NCBI GenBank assembly: GCA_017996845.1
Contig: JAGOGF010000008.1
Coordinates: 1-49,907, forward strand
Origin: Butyrivibrio sp.
Lineage (GTDB): Bacteria > Bacillota_A > Clostridia > Lachnospirales > Lachnospiraceae
Length of the DNA stretch: 49,907 bases
Reading direction: 5' to 3'
Below are positions 41,207 to 49,850 of this stretch, piece by piece. The notes below the pieces were generated by a model. It did no database searches. It saw nothing but the letters and a program-made list of their open reading frames with translations, and was not told the DNA's origin. Positions within the stretch are counted from its first letter, which is position 1. Each line of letters opens with the position of its first letter. The position numbers and the translations under genes were made by a program.

Positions 41207-42325
41207 ATGCAACTGCATCGGAACAGGATTCTGCAACAGACCATGCATAAAAAAAGATATAAAAAGCCAATACCCAATCATACCGCCAACCGCGGAACAA
41301 GACACGCTTCTTATTTCAGATGCACTTGTGCGTCTCTGTTTCTGCGCTTTTTTTCTGTTCTTGCAGCGCTGCTCTTTCTGACCTGCGTTATTTTCTTTGG
41401 TGCGATCGGCATCATTTGCCTTGGTCCGTCAGCCGCTGCAAGGGACTTGTTCGTAAATACGCTCACACAGACAAGTGCAGCCGGATTTCTGGCGCACATT
41501 TATCTGTCAGATGATGAAATAGAAGCCATAACCGAGCAAAACAATATCGGCACATCACAGGCCGTTACAAACACATCTGCTGTCCGAATTGTAAAAGAAA
41601 CTGCCGATTCTGCCGCTACTGCTTCTTCTGATTCTGCAAATGGAATTACGGTGACCGATGTCGCCGGCGCATCTTATCACGGCAAGCTGATGTGTGTTGA
41701 TGATCCTGCGCGGGTATCCTTTTATACCATCGATACGTTCAGTACTTCTGCAACCGGTAAGCAGCTGTCTGAAATGATATCCGAAACCGGTTCGGCTGCA
41801 GGCATGAACGCCGGTGGTTTCTATGATCCTGATGGAAGAGGCCATGGTGCAATGCCGCTTGGCGCAGTCATCAAAAATGGTGTTCTGATCAGCAATTATG
41901 AATCCGAATATAAAACTCTGATCGGATTTGACGCTTCGCATAAACTGATCATCGGAAACATGTCCCCGGCAGATGCAATCAGCATGGGCATGCAAAACGG
42001 CATAACCTTCGGCCCTGCTCTTGTAATCAACGGCCAAAGGGTTCCCTATCCGGATAATGCTGGGGGACTGAACCCCCGCTCTGCAATCGGCCAAAAGAGT
42101 AATGGTGCAATCCTGCTTCTGGTGATTGACGGACGTCAGCCTGGCTCTCTTGGCGCCTCTTTCAAGGATCTCTGTGATATTATGCTGCAGTACGGTGCGG
42201 TAAACGCCGCCAATCTGGATGGCGGTTCTTCCTCCATCCTTTATTATCAGGGGCAGCAGCTGAATCATTCGGCTTCTCTGATCGGCCTGCGCCCGATACC
42301 GTCCGCCATACTTGTGCGCCCCTAA
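41207..42325 (+). CDS. Membrane-anchored phosphodiester glycosidase (NAGPA/DUF2233) family protein
   Basis: Predicted extracellular enzyme, anchored by one N-terminal membrane span (about 45-67). A Thr/Ala/Ser linker leads to the NAGPA-like domain (about 160-372). Landmarks are GMNAGGFYDPDGRGHGAMPLG, FGPALVINGQ, NPRSAIGQKSNGAILLLVIDGR and NLDGGSSS. The human relative uncovers mannose-6-phosphate by removing GlcNAc-1-phosphate; bacterial ones are thought to act on wall polymers or exopolysaccharide, including sporulation-linked YoaR-type contexts. Start ATG 41207 has GGGGA close upstream; ATG 41243 is an alternative. The next gene is an unknown membrane-anchored protein on the same strand. Confidence 0.83.
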   Translation: MQLHRNRILQQTMHKKRYKKPIPNHTANRGTRHASYFRCTCASLFLRFFSVLAALLFLTCVIFFGAIGIICLGPSAAARDLFVNTLTQTSAAGFLAHIYLSDDEIEAITEQNNIGTSQAVTNTSAVRIVKETADSAATASSDSANGITVTDVAGASYHGKLMCVDDPARVSFYTIDTFSTSATGKQLSEMISETGSAAGMNAGGFYDPDGRGHGAMPLGAVIKNGVLISNYESEYKTLIGFDASHKLIIGNMSPADAISMGMQNGITFGPALVINGQRVPYPDNAGGLNPRSAIGQKSNGAILLLVIDGRQPGSLGASFKDLCDIMLQYGAVNAANLDGGSSSILYYQGQQLNHSASLIGLRPIPSAILVRP

Positions 42326-42421
42326 TGAACTGCAAAGGCAATCCCGTTTGTAAAGCCGCATTGTTGTAATTTCTACCGCTAAAATCAATCGATTATTTCA
42401 CAGAAATAACAGGAGCGTTGC

Positions 42422-43516
42422 ATGACGCAAAGACGAACTGTAAATACACACAAACATTTTCATAAAAGAAGATACCTGATCCGGTCACCCTTCTACAGAC
42501 ATTTCTTCTTCCTCTTTCTGTTTCTTTTGACCATAATTCTCGTTGGCCTGCTCCTGTTCTGGTTATGGCTTGCAGATTATCAGCGTTGCCTTCCACAGCA
42601 GCAGACGGATCAGGTGGTAGCGGCGTTTCGCTCTGAGGACAGCAGCCATATCGCATCCTGGTGTCATACCCTTCCTGTTGTTCTGCAGAATCCCCAAAAT
42701 CTGCATGCCTATATGAAGGGGCACTACGATTCTGCAAAGGTCTATTGCTATGAAGACAGCTTATCTTCTTCTGATACCAGGCGATATCTCCTCTCCGACG
42801 GATCCGAAAAAATTGCCGTTCTGACATTGATCAAAGACACGCAGCCCACTTTCTGGAATCATTTTGCATATCGGATTTCATCACTGAAACTGATGCCGCT
42901 GCGTACCTATACGATTACCGCCCCTACCGATGTCCCTGTTCTTCTAAACGGTCAGCCGCTCCGCAGCAGCTACCTGTCTTCTGACCCGCAGACAGATGTT
43001 TTTTCCCAGGCCGGTTTAACTGATTCTGCCATCTTGACTTATACAATCCGGGATCTGAATTACATTTCTTCTCTTTCCGCAGAGGGCTGCACCGTGTCCT
43101 CTTCTGCCGCAGATACGTACCGGATTTCACGCAGCCTGTCACAGAATGAAAAAAACGGCATAGACGCCTTTGCCAGATCATTTGCAAAGTGCTACACCGT
43201 TTTTGCCACCAAAAAAAATGCTTCAAAAAAAGAAGTTCTGTCTATGGTCCTGCCTGATTCTGCCCTGTACCGGACATTATCTTCCTATGACAACAGCTGG
43301 GGACAGACCTATCAATCCGACCGATATGATGCCCTTTCCGTAACGGATGAACAGAAATGCGGTGATCATGCTTTTTCGTGTTCCGTCAGCCTGACTTATC
43401 AAATTACAAATACCCTGACCCATGAAGAAAAGAGCTATGAATTTGACTATCTGCTCTATCTGACCGATATAAACGGATCGTATCAGGTGCTCCAGATGAA
43501 ATCTGCAGATAAGTGA
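42422..43516 (+). CDS. Uncharacterised single-span extracellular protein
   Basis: A 364-aa protein I do not recognise. The first 26 residues are very basic (cytoplasmic), followed by one hydrophobic span (about 28-50). The remaining 310 residues are outside, Ser/Thr/Tyr/Asp-rich, with few cysteines. Repeated strand-like segments such as SLKLMPLRTYTITAPTDVPV and CSVSLTYQITN suggest NTF2-like or beta-sandwich modules, as in other membrane-tethered wall proteins. AGGAG precedes the ATG. It is 96 nt downstream of the glycosidase-like gene with no clear terminator between, so the two may work together at the cell surface. Confidence 0.75.
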   Translation: MTQRRTVNTHKHFHKRRYLIRSPFYRHFFFLFLFLLTIILVGLLLFWLWLADYQRCLPQQQTDQVVAAFRSEDSSHIASWCHTLPVVLQNPQNLHAYMKGHYDSAKVYCYEDSLSSSDTRRYLLSDGSEKIAVLTLIKDTQPTFWNHFAYRISSLKLMPLRTYTITAPTDVPVLLNGQPLRSSYLSSDPQTDVFSQAGLTDSAILTYTIRDLNYISSLSAEGCTVSSSAADTYRISRSLSQNEKNGIDAFARSFAKCYTVFATKKNASKKEVLSMVLPDSALYRTLSSYDNSWGQTYQSDRYDALSVTDEQKCGDHAFSCSVSLTYQITNTLTHEEKSYEFDYLLYLTDINGSYQVLQMKSADK

Positions 43517-43523
43517 CCCGCAC

Positions 43524-44363
43524 TTAAGCAAACGGATTATAAAATCTGCTCCCATTGCGAAAGGTGATAATCAATGCCAGCGTGCAGAATACAATGGTAA
43601 ATCCCAGTACCAGATAATCATTTCGCTTTAACTGTCTCTCCATATACCACGTTCTCTTCTTATATTTGCCAAAGCCACGCAGTTCCATCGCATTGCTTAC
43701 TACATCAATCCGATCCATGCTGGAGAAAATCAGCGGAAAAATTATCGCTGCCGTACTCTTGATTCTGCTCATAAGCGGCGCTTTGCCGGACATTTCAATT
43801 CCGCGTGCTTCCTGTGCATTTTTAATCTTTACATAGTTATCCTGTACATCCGGAATGTAACGAAGTGCTATGGAAACAGAGTATCCCGCGTAATAGCTGA
43901 TGCCGATTCTGCTCAGCGATGCAGCAAACTCACTTGGATTGGTTGCAACAATAAACATGAATACGGCAGGAACAACGGTCAGATATTTAATCACAATATT
44001 CATTTCATAAAAAAGCTGCTCCAGCGTAATGTCATGTCCAAGCATAAGCGGCAGCAGTACCGTTTTGGATCCGTATATGGCAGTTCCCTGATAGGGTGAA
44101 AAAAGAAATATTGCAAAAATATTGATACATAAAAACACCATGATCAGTGTAAAGACTTTCCCAACCTGCCGCCACTTTGTCCTAGATGCCCGCAGAATCA
44201 GCACACTCAGGACAAGCATTACTACAAGCACTCTTGTATCATATGAAATCATACTGGTAATCGACCACATCAGAAAGAAGATCAGTTTGGTTACACCACT
44301 CAATCTGTCAATCCAGGTATCTTTTTCTTCGTATGAAAGTAATTTTCCGCTCTGTTGTGCCAT
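43524..44363 (-). CDS. ecfT: ECF transporter transmembrane subunit EcfT
   Basis: Integral membrane scaffold of an energy-coupling-factor importer: it couples the ATPases to the substrate-specific S subunit. Multiple hydrophobic segments occur at about 28-62, 72-92, 110-135 and 240-262. ALRYIPDVQDNYVKIKNAQEARGIE carries the A-R-G coupling motif, and a second R-G (AMELRGFG) is near 230. At 279 aa it is normal. GGAGG precedes the ATG. It ends the S-AA'-T operon and converges on the unknown membrane protein, 7 bp away. Confidence 0.9.
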   Translation of the reverse strand: MAQQSGKLLSYEEKDTWIDRLSGVTKLIFFLMWSITSMISYDTRVLVVMLVLSVLILRASRTKWRQVGKVFTLIMVFLCINIFAIFLFSPYQGTAIYGSKTVLLPLMLGHDITLEQLFYEMNIVIKYLTVVPAVFMFIVATNPSEFAASLSRIGISYYAGYSVSIALRYIPDVQDNYVKIKNAQEARGIEMSGKAPLMSRIKSTAAIIFPLIFSSMDRIDVVSNAMELRGFGKYKKRTWYMERQLKRNDYLVLGFTIVFCTLALIITFRNGSRFYNPFA

Positions 44364-44385
44364 GGTTCCTCCATGCTGATAATAT

Positions 44386-46110
44386 TCACCCGTCTATCTG
44401 TATCTGCTCAGACGGGTGCTTTTTTTCATAATATATAAAACGCTCTGCAAATGCCGATGCATCGGCTATTCCACACGCATGTGCCAGATCATACAAAGAT
44501 GTTTTTTTCAGAAAAGCCCGATCTGCTACCTGTTCATTGGTCAGGACGTTGGCCGGTGTATCATCCGATACCAGCTGCCCGTCTGCAATTACAATAGCAC
44601 GATCCGTGTATTCCAGCATCAGATGCATATCATGTGTAATCATAATGATTGTGATGCCGGATTCTTCATTGATCCTGCGAATAAATTCCATAATCTCCGT
44701 ATAGTGGCGATAATCCTGCCCTGCTGTTGGTTCATCCAGAATCATGACTTCAGGCTGCATGACGAGAATGGATGCAATCGTCACACGTTTCTTCTGTCCA
44801 AAAGATAAAGCCGACACCGGCCAGTTGCGCATCTGGTAAATGCCGCAGGTTTTCAGTACCTGATTTACCTTTTCTCTGATCTCTGCTTCCGGAATGCCTC
44901 TGACCACAAGACCAAGCGCAACTTCATCATAAATCATCGGTTTCGAAATCATCTGCCCCGGACTCTGCATAACCAGTCCGATTTTCTCCCCGCGTTCCTT
45001 GACCGACCACCCGCGAATATCCTCGCCTGCCAGTCGGATCACACCCTGATCCGGCTCCATAAATCCACAGATCAGGCTGGAAAGCGTTGATTTGCCGGCG
45101 CCGTTTTTTCCGACAATGCTGACCATTTCTCCTTTGTGGATCCCAAAGCTGATGTTTTCCAGTACCGGATGTCCCGGTATATAGGAATAGGATACGCCTT
45201 CTACTTCCAGTTCCATCGGTGTCTGCGCTTTTTTCTGCGGCAAATTCACATGATCAAACCAGTTTCTGATCTGTTCCCTGTAGGGAGACAGATCCATTGA
45301 TTCCACATGTTGCGGGCAGACCTGCGGAACCAAATGGCATCCGGCATGCCGAAGTGCTGAAATATAGAGAGGTTCTCTGATCCCATTTTGAATCAGCATA
45401 TCCGTGCATAGTATCTCATCCGGCTTCATATCTGCTGCAATCTGTCCATCCGCAATCAGAATAATCCTGTCAACATCCCGGTACAATGCATCTTCCAACC
45501 GGTGTTCGATGAGCAGTACGGTTGCACTGCGCTCTTTATGAATATGATCGATCAGATCAATCGCACTCTTTCCGGTTGCCGGATCCAGATTTGCAAGCGG
45601 TTCATCAAACAATAGAATCGGAACTTCATCTACCATGACACCTGCCATGGATACCCGCTGCTTCTGTCCACCGGACAGTTCTCTTGGCGAATGCGTCTTC
45701 AGTTCTTTTACCGAAACCAGTTCTGCTACTGCATCAACCCTGCGCTTCATCTCATCCTGGGCAACCCGGTCATTCTCCATTGCAAAGGCAATGTCTTCTG
45801 CAACCGTCAGTCCGATGAACTGTCCATCTGTATCCTGCAGTACCGTTCCAACTATTTTGCCCAGTCCGAAAATTCCCATTTCAGCAGGATTTTGTCCGTT
45901 TACACGGTAGGTTCCGGATATTTTCCCCGGAAACGCAAAAGGCACCAGCCCATTGATGGCATGTGCCAGTGTCGATTTTCCGGAACCGGAAGGTCCAATG
46001 ATCAGGACCTTCTCTCCGGGATATATTTTCAGACTGATATGTTTGAGTGTTTCTTCAGTCTGTGCTCTGTACTTAAATGAAAAATCATTAAACTCAATTA
46101 TCGGTTCCAT
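44386..46110 (-). CDS. ECF transporter fused double ATPase
   Basis: Two ABC ATPase domains in one 574-aa chain, replacing the usual EcfA1 and EcfA2. Domain 1 (about 5-240): Walker A GPSGSGKST, signature LSGGQKQR, Walker B ILLFDEP. Domain 2 (about 300-540): Walker A GKNGAGKST, signature LSFGQKKR, Walker B VMILDEPTAGQD. A middle segment (about 245-300) matches the linker of the YkoD-type proteins. All catalytic motifs look intact. It lies 47 nt after the S component and 22 nt before ecfT. A hairpin overlaps its stop codon. Confidence 0.92.
   Translation of the reverse strand: MEPIIEFNDFSFKYRAQTEETLKHISLKIYPGEKVLIIGPSGSGKSTLAHAINGLVPFAFPGKISGTYRVNGQNPAEMGIFGLGKIVGTVLQDTDGQFIGLTVAEDIAFAMENDRVAQDEMKRRVDAVAELVSVKELKTHSPRELSGGQKQRVSMAGVMVDEVPILLFDEPLANLDPATGKSAIDLIDHIHKERSATVLLIEHRLEDALYRDVDRIILIADGQIAADMKPDEILCTDMLIQNGIREPLYISALRHAGCHLVPQVCPQHVESMDLSPYREQIRNWFDHVNLPQKKAQTPMELEVEGVSYSYIPGHPVLENISFGIHKGEMVSIVGKNGAGKSTLSSLICGFMEPDQGVIRLAGEDIRGWSVKERGEKIGLVMQSPGQMISKPMIYDEVALGLVVRGIPEAEIREKVNQVLKTCGIYQMRNWPVSALSFGQKKRVTIASILVMQPEVMILDEPTAGQDYRHYTEIMEFIRRINEESGITIIMITHDMHLMLEYTDRAIVIADGQLVSDDTPANVLTNEQVADRAFLKKTSLYDLAHACGIADASAFAERFIYYEKKHPSEQIQIDG
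44387..44418 (-). other. Hairpin over the double-ATPase stop codon
   Basis: CACCCGTCT (44387-44395) and AGACGGGTG (44410-44418) form a perfect 9-bp stem. On the minus strand it has no U-tract and sits between the ATPase and ecfT, so it may stabilise or pause the mRNA. Confidence 0.5.
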
Positions 46111-46157
46111 CTGTTACTTTCTGCCACGATATTGCACGTCTGATTTTATAGTTCTGG

Positions 46158-46712
46158 TCAATCTTCCTTGGAAAGACTGGAAGACTTTGCTCCGATCTTG
46201 GAATATCCAACTGCAAGAAGCGTTCCAAGAATTCCAATGATAATGATATTGCCGATGAAGGCAAAGATGCCCTGCGTAAATACCTTATTGGCAGGCTCTG
46301 CATAGATCACAATGTCCAGTACCGGTGCAAGAACAATCCAGGCTACTGCATTTGCCACAACCTGTACCACATTAAAGAGAATGATTTCCTTCTTACCGAA
46401 ACCGCCTTCCTTAATCATATACTTCTTTACAAAAATTCCCATTACGATACCAAAAAGTGCATCCGGGAATACCCAGCTCCACCATACACTGCCATAAAAA
46501 AGTGCATCGCCGAGTGCGTGTCCCAGAAGTCCGATGATTCCCCCAACAACAGGACCGAACACTGCTGCAAAAAATGCCAGGAATGCTGCTCTTGGCTGCA
46601 GTGATGTATTGGGAATAAATCCGATCGGGATCTGGATCTGTGTAAGTGCCACAAAAATCGCTGTTCCAATACCTGTTGCAACAACCTCTTTAATTCCGAA
46701 TTTCTTATTCAT
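46158..46712 (-). CDS. ECF transporter S component, UPF0397 family
   Basis: Substrate-binding membrane subunit (184 aa, five to six spans). EVVATGIGTAIFVALTQIQIPIGFIPNTSLQPRAAFLAFFAAVFGPVVGGIIGLLGHALGDALFYGS... spread over residues 8-75 fits UPF0397 proteins, often labelled riboflavin-type without direct proof. The C-terminal span is followed by a short polar tail. AAGGAGG precedes the ATG. First gene of an S-AA'-T operon with its own promoter; no FMN, TPP or cobalamin riboswitch is visible in the roughly 50-nt leader. The true vitamin is unknown. Confidence 0.87.
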   Translation of the reverse strand: MNKKFGIKEVVATGIGTAIFVALTQIQIPIGFIPNTSLQPRAAFLAFFAAVFGPVVGGIIGLLGHALGDALFYGSVWWSWVFPDALFGIVMGIFVKKYMIKEGGFGKKEIILFNVVQVVANAVAWIVLAPVLDIVIYAEPANKVFTQGIFAFIGNIIIIGILGTLLAVGYSKIGAKSSSLSKED

Positions 46713-46756
46713 GACCTTTCCTCCTTTTTCATACCGGTTCCTCTATAACAACCGTA

Positions 46757-46785
46757 ATTCTAGCACAGCACGGAAACGGTTACAA
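46757..46785 (-). promoter_or_regulatory. Promoter of the ECF operon
   Basis: TTGTAA (46785-46780), 17 bp, TAGAAT (46762-46757). Confidence 0.65.
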
Positions 46786-46874
46786 GATAAAAACGTTCCT
46801 GATAACAGTCTGCATTTCAAATAAAAGTCACGTTTCTCATCAGCAGCATCAGCATATGACGAGACTGAACCAGG

Positions 46875-48014
46875 TTACTGCATGGATACATCACTCCAGG
46901 TATCATCCGGTACCAGTGCAATGTAGGTTTTGCCGTCATTTATGGTTACTTCCTTACCAAATTCATCATAATATCTTGTCGGATCTGTTTCTGTAGCCTT
47001 GACCCAACTGATGTTCTTGGCCTTACCGTTTGTCAGATAGAACCCTGCCTTGCCGGTGTCAATACAGTTATAGATCAGATATCCATGTTCATCCAGCTGA
47101 TTAAACGTACAATCCTGCAGAATCACATTTTTAAACGTCAGTACTGCGCCAGTATCCGCATCCTTATGAATCTTACCGTACTCGTAATAATCATAGGTCT
47201 GTGTTTTTTCATTATATTTCAGTTCGGAACCATTATGCGTAAACGGTAACTTGATATCTGTGGCATCCAGCACGGTATCATATTCATCCTGCAGCTTGAT
47301 ATCCGTACCATATGCTGCAAAATTGAAATGAGAATCGTCATCCGGCTTATATTCATTATAGGTTGTGGAATACTTGGAATCCTTAAACTTTTGATCCAGA
47401 TCCCCGGTCATGATGTATTCTGTAAATTCTCTGGATTTTCCATTATTTACTCTGGAAAAACCACCGGAAAAATGTGCAGAATAATCTTTTATGAAATACT
47501 GGTCATTATAGAAAGGTCCTCCGTCATGACACAGAACCGCATTCCATTCGGATGCCAGCAGGATATTCGTCGGTCTGGTACTGCGGACACTTCCTACCTG
47601 TTTGATCTTCTCCCAATCCTTATAAAGACACATCAATCTGGTAATTCTGCCGTTCATGGTGCTGTTCATCAGTTCATACACTACATCTGCGTCAGCCGTT
47701 CCGAAATGCGGAAGCGCTGTCAGCTCATTATCCACCATGACAGCGATCGGTCTCTGATCCTTCAGGGATTCATCAATCGGTTCTCCTGTCAGTTCACTCA
47801 GATACATCCCTGCAGGTATCGATGCTGCCTCTGCTGCAGAATCTGAAGTCTCCACTGTCGCAGCAGATACCGCAGAGGTACTGTCTGTTATTTTTTCCAC
47901 CACCTCTGTCTGTGCAGTGCTGCTGTCTGCCCCCGTTTTTGCGTTGCCGCATCCTACAGCACCTGCAATGACCGCAGCTGTAATTCCCGCCATAATCAAT
48001 CTGTTTGCCTTCAT
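46875..48014 (-). CDS. DUF3048 (YerB-like) lipoprotein
   Basis: Secreted lipoprotein of 379 aa: hydrophobic 8-21, lipobox AVGC with Cys22, then a Ser/Thr/Ala/Asp linker to about 65. DUF3048 begins with LTGEPIDESLKDQRPIAVMVDN and continues with VGSVRSTRPTNILLASEWNAVLCHDGGP. A second, strand-rich domain covers 230-379. Bacillus YerB is the known relative; its function is not established. The gene has an AAGGAG site. It lies 55 nt downstream of the Eis-like gene, and 162 nt before the ECF operon. Confidence 0.87.
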   Translation of the reverse strand: MKANRLIMAGITAAVIAGAVGCGNAKTGADSSTAQTEVVEKITDSTSAVSAATVETSDSAAEAASIPAGMYLSELTGEPIDESLKDQRPIAVMVDNELTALPHFGTADADVVYELMNSTMNGRITRLMCLYKDWEKIKQVGSVRSTRPTNILLASEWNAVLCHDGGPFYNDQYFIKDYSAHFSGGFSRVNNGKSREFTEYIMTGDLDQKFKDSKYSTTYNEYKPDDDSHFNFAAYGTDIKLQDEYDTVLDATDIKLPFTHNGSELKYNEKTQTYDYYEYGKIHKDADTGAVLTFKNVILQDCTFNQLDEHGYLIYNCIDTGKAGFYLTNGKAKNISWVKATETDPTRYYDEFGKEVTINDGKTYIALVPDDTWSDVSMQ

Positions 48015-48069
48015 GAAATATTCTCCTTTTGGTCTTCTCCTGTTGTAAAAATGCAGCTTTGTATATTTT

Positions 48070-49299
48070 TCAGAAATAATCTGAAAAGTATGCTTTTTCC
48101 CCCGGTATTGCCTGTTCCAGTTCCTTCAGCAGATTATAATTCATGTGAATCCGCTCGTTATTATACAGATACATCGGCCTCTTATATCCCATCAGCATGG
48201 CAGTCAGCGTACCGATATCCAGTTTGACGATCCGCTTCGGATCAGCCTCCCTGTCTTCCACTTTACGGCAGATCTGTCTGCCGGATAACTGATCAATCCC
48301 AACATAAAAAGTCCCCTGGTTCCAGCCTGCATCATGATCTGCTACCTGAAAATAGAAATCCGTATGTTCCCCGGTCAGCCGAAACGGGTAATGTTTCATA
48401 AAAGCTTCCGCATCAACAATGCGGGCCATAATGTATGGCTCAATTGTCTCCGTGATCTCGCTGTCCTCAAACTGAAATGCAATCGGTTCACCCGAATAGT
48501 TATTCCCGACAACCTTGTCCACCATGGAAAAATGGGCACTGATGAAATTCCAGATTCCGTTTTTGGCTTCCATGCTCAGATACACAACTTCTTTGATTTT
48601 AAAGATATCATCTTCTATATAATAGACAATAAATCCGATCGGCTTGTTTCTGGCATCGTAATACACTGCACCGAGTACATCATCCGTTTCCCAGCGCCAG
48701 TATTCCTGCCATTCCAGTTTGCCGCGCAAAAGCGCACCGTGATGCTGCAGGACAAAATATTTCCATACCCTGCGTACATCCTCATCCTCCTGCGGATCCA
48801 CACGTCTGATCACACCGCCTACTTCCTTTCTGTCCGGAAGCTGCGTATCCTTGACTGTAAAGGTAAGTTTGTCCGAACACACCTCCCATCCCTGTTTCCT
48901 GTAAAACGGAATGGAATAAGGACACAGAAAAGAGACACTCTGATGCTGCAGACGCATATGCTCCAGCGATTTTCGAACAAGCGTATGCATCAGCCCGTGT
49001 CCGGTATATTCCGGATAGGTTGCAACCCCGGTTATCCCGCCCATGTCAAAGATCTTACCGTGAATATTGATTTTCATGGGATACACGACGATCTGAGATG
49101 CGAGATGATCCTCAAAGAACCATCCAAGAACATAGGAAGAATCAAAAACCGGTGCTTTTGAACGTTTCATCGCAGGATTCGTCCAACCGGTACGCTCCAT
49201 TTCCTTATCCGTTACCTGAAATGCATATCTGAACAAATCATCAAATTCTTCAATATCTCTCTCTTCCAGTTTTCGAAGAATAAATCTTTCCTGTTCCAT
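48070..49299 (-). CDS. Eis-type GNAT acetyltransferase with SCP2-like domain
   Basis: A 409-aa protein of the Eis family. N-terminal GNAT domain: LRKLEERDIEEFDDLFRYAF and MGGITGVATYPEYTGHGLMHTLV, which holds the acetyl-CoA loop. A second GNAT-like domain (about 170-300) and a C-terminal sterol-carrier-like domain (about 300-409) follow. Mycobacterial Eis acetylates aminoglycosides; Firmicute relatives mostly have unknown substrates, so resistance should not be assumed. AGAAGG precedes the ATG. It lies 20 nt after the coiled-coil gene. Confidence 0.87.
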   Translation of the reverse strand: MEQERFILRKLEERDIEEFDDLFRYAFQVTDKEMERTGWTNPAMKRSKAPVFDSSYVLGWFFEDHLASQIVVYPMKINIHGKIFDMGGITGVATYPEYTGHGLMHTLVRKSLEHMRLQHQSVSFLCPYSIPFYRKQGWEVCSDKLTFTVKDTQLPDRKEVGGVIRRVDPQEDEDVRRVWKYFVLQHHGALLRGKLEWQEYWRWETDDVLGAVYYDARNKPIGFIVYYIEDDIFKIKEVVYLSMEAKNGIWNFISAHFSMVDKVVGNNYSGEPIAFQFEDSEITETIEPYIMARIVDAEAFMKHYPFRLTGEHTDFYFQVADHDAGWNQGTFYVGIDQLSGRQICRKVEDREADPKRIVKLDIGTLTAMLMGYKRPMYLYNNERIHMNYNLLKELEQAIPGEKAYFSDYF

Positions 49300-49319
49300 A
49301 TAAGCCTTCTTTTATGCGG

Positions 49320-49751
49320 TTAAGCTTCTCTCTTAAGCTGCTCCAGATGAGCAAGTGTACTGCGCACCTGTTCTTTGGATAATGCCATCTGTCTCTGCAG
49401 ATCTGCAATTTTGGACTGTACCAGTACATCGACCAGTACATTATCAAAAAAGATATCAATTGCCTGCGTCAGACCGTCACACTTGATCTGAATATTATTC
49501 TGTAACTGAATATCGGAAAGTTCTCTGTTAAAACGCTGCAGCTCATTTCCTGCCTTTTGTACCAGATCCTGTGCTTTTCCAAGCCGCTCATGTTTGATAA
49601 AACTGCTGAGCATACCGCCTCCCAGGATATCAAAAATACCCCAGTTTCTGGCGGAACGGATACAACTGTCTGCTTCATCGAGTGCATGCATGGCACGATT
49701 GCCGGCGGCAACTGCCTCATCAATCTCTCTGATATAATCTTCTCTTGTCAT
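49320..49751 (-). CDS. Uncharacterised helical protein
   Basis: A 143-aa soluble protein, almost entirely charged helix with heptad character (about 8-38 and 60-143), and a Gly-rich patch FDILGGGMLSSFIKHERL at about 40-57. Patterns resemble phage-shock or lipid-binding coiled coils, but no family is recognised. I start at the ATG at 49751, preceded by AGGTGG. It is the first gene of a likely two-gene unit with the Eis-like enzyme. Function is unknown. Confidence 0.75.
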   Translation of the reverse strand: MTREDYIREIDEAVAAGNRAMHALDEADSCIRSARNWGIFDILGGGMLSSFIKHERLGKAQDLVQKAGNELQRFNRELSDIQLQNNIQIKCDGLTQAIDIFFDNVLVDVLVQSKIADLQRQMALSKEQVRSTLAHLEQLKREA

Positions 49752-49787
49752 TTTGTTTTCCACCTTTTCCGACAAAACTTCTTTTCC

Positions 49788-49816
49788 ATTTTAATTCGAT
49801 TTCTTCCATAAGTCCA
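49788..49816 (-). promoter_or_regulatory. Promoter of the helical protein-Eis unit
   Basis: TGGACT (49816-49811), 17 bp, TAAAAT (49793-49788). The start would lie about 30 nt before the ATG. Confidence 0.5.
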
Positions 49817-49850
49817 TCACTGTATTGCATATTTAAGCATTAATGTCATT

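Noticed and set aside
44387..44426. Plus-strand terminator (9-bp stem plus seven T)
   Set aside because: It looks perfect on the plus strand, but no plus-strand gene leads into it; the nearest ends about 870 bp earlier. More likely it acts as an mRNA hairpin on the minus strand or is chance.
46713..46874. Vitamin riboswitch before the ECF S component
   Set aside because: The leader from the predicted start is only about 50 nt and shows no FMN, TPP, cobalamin or other known conserved core.
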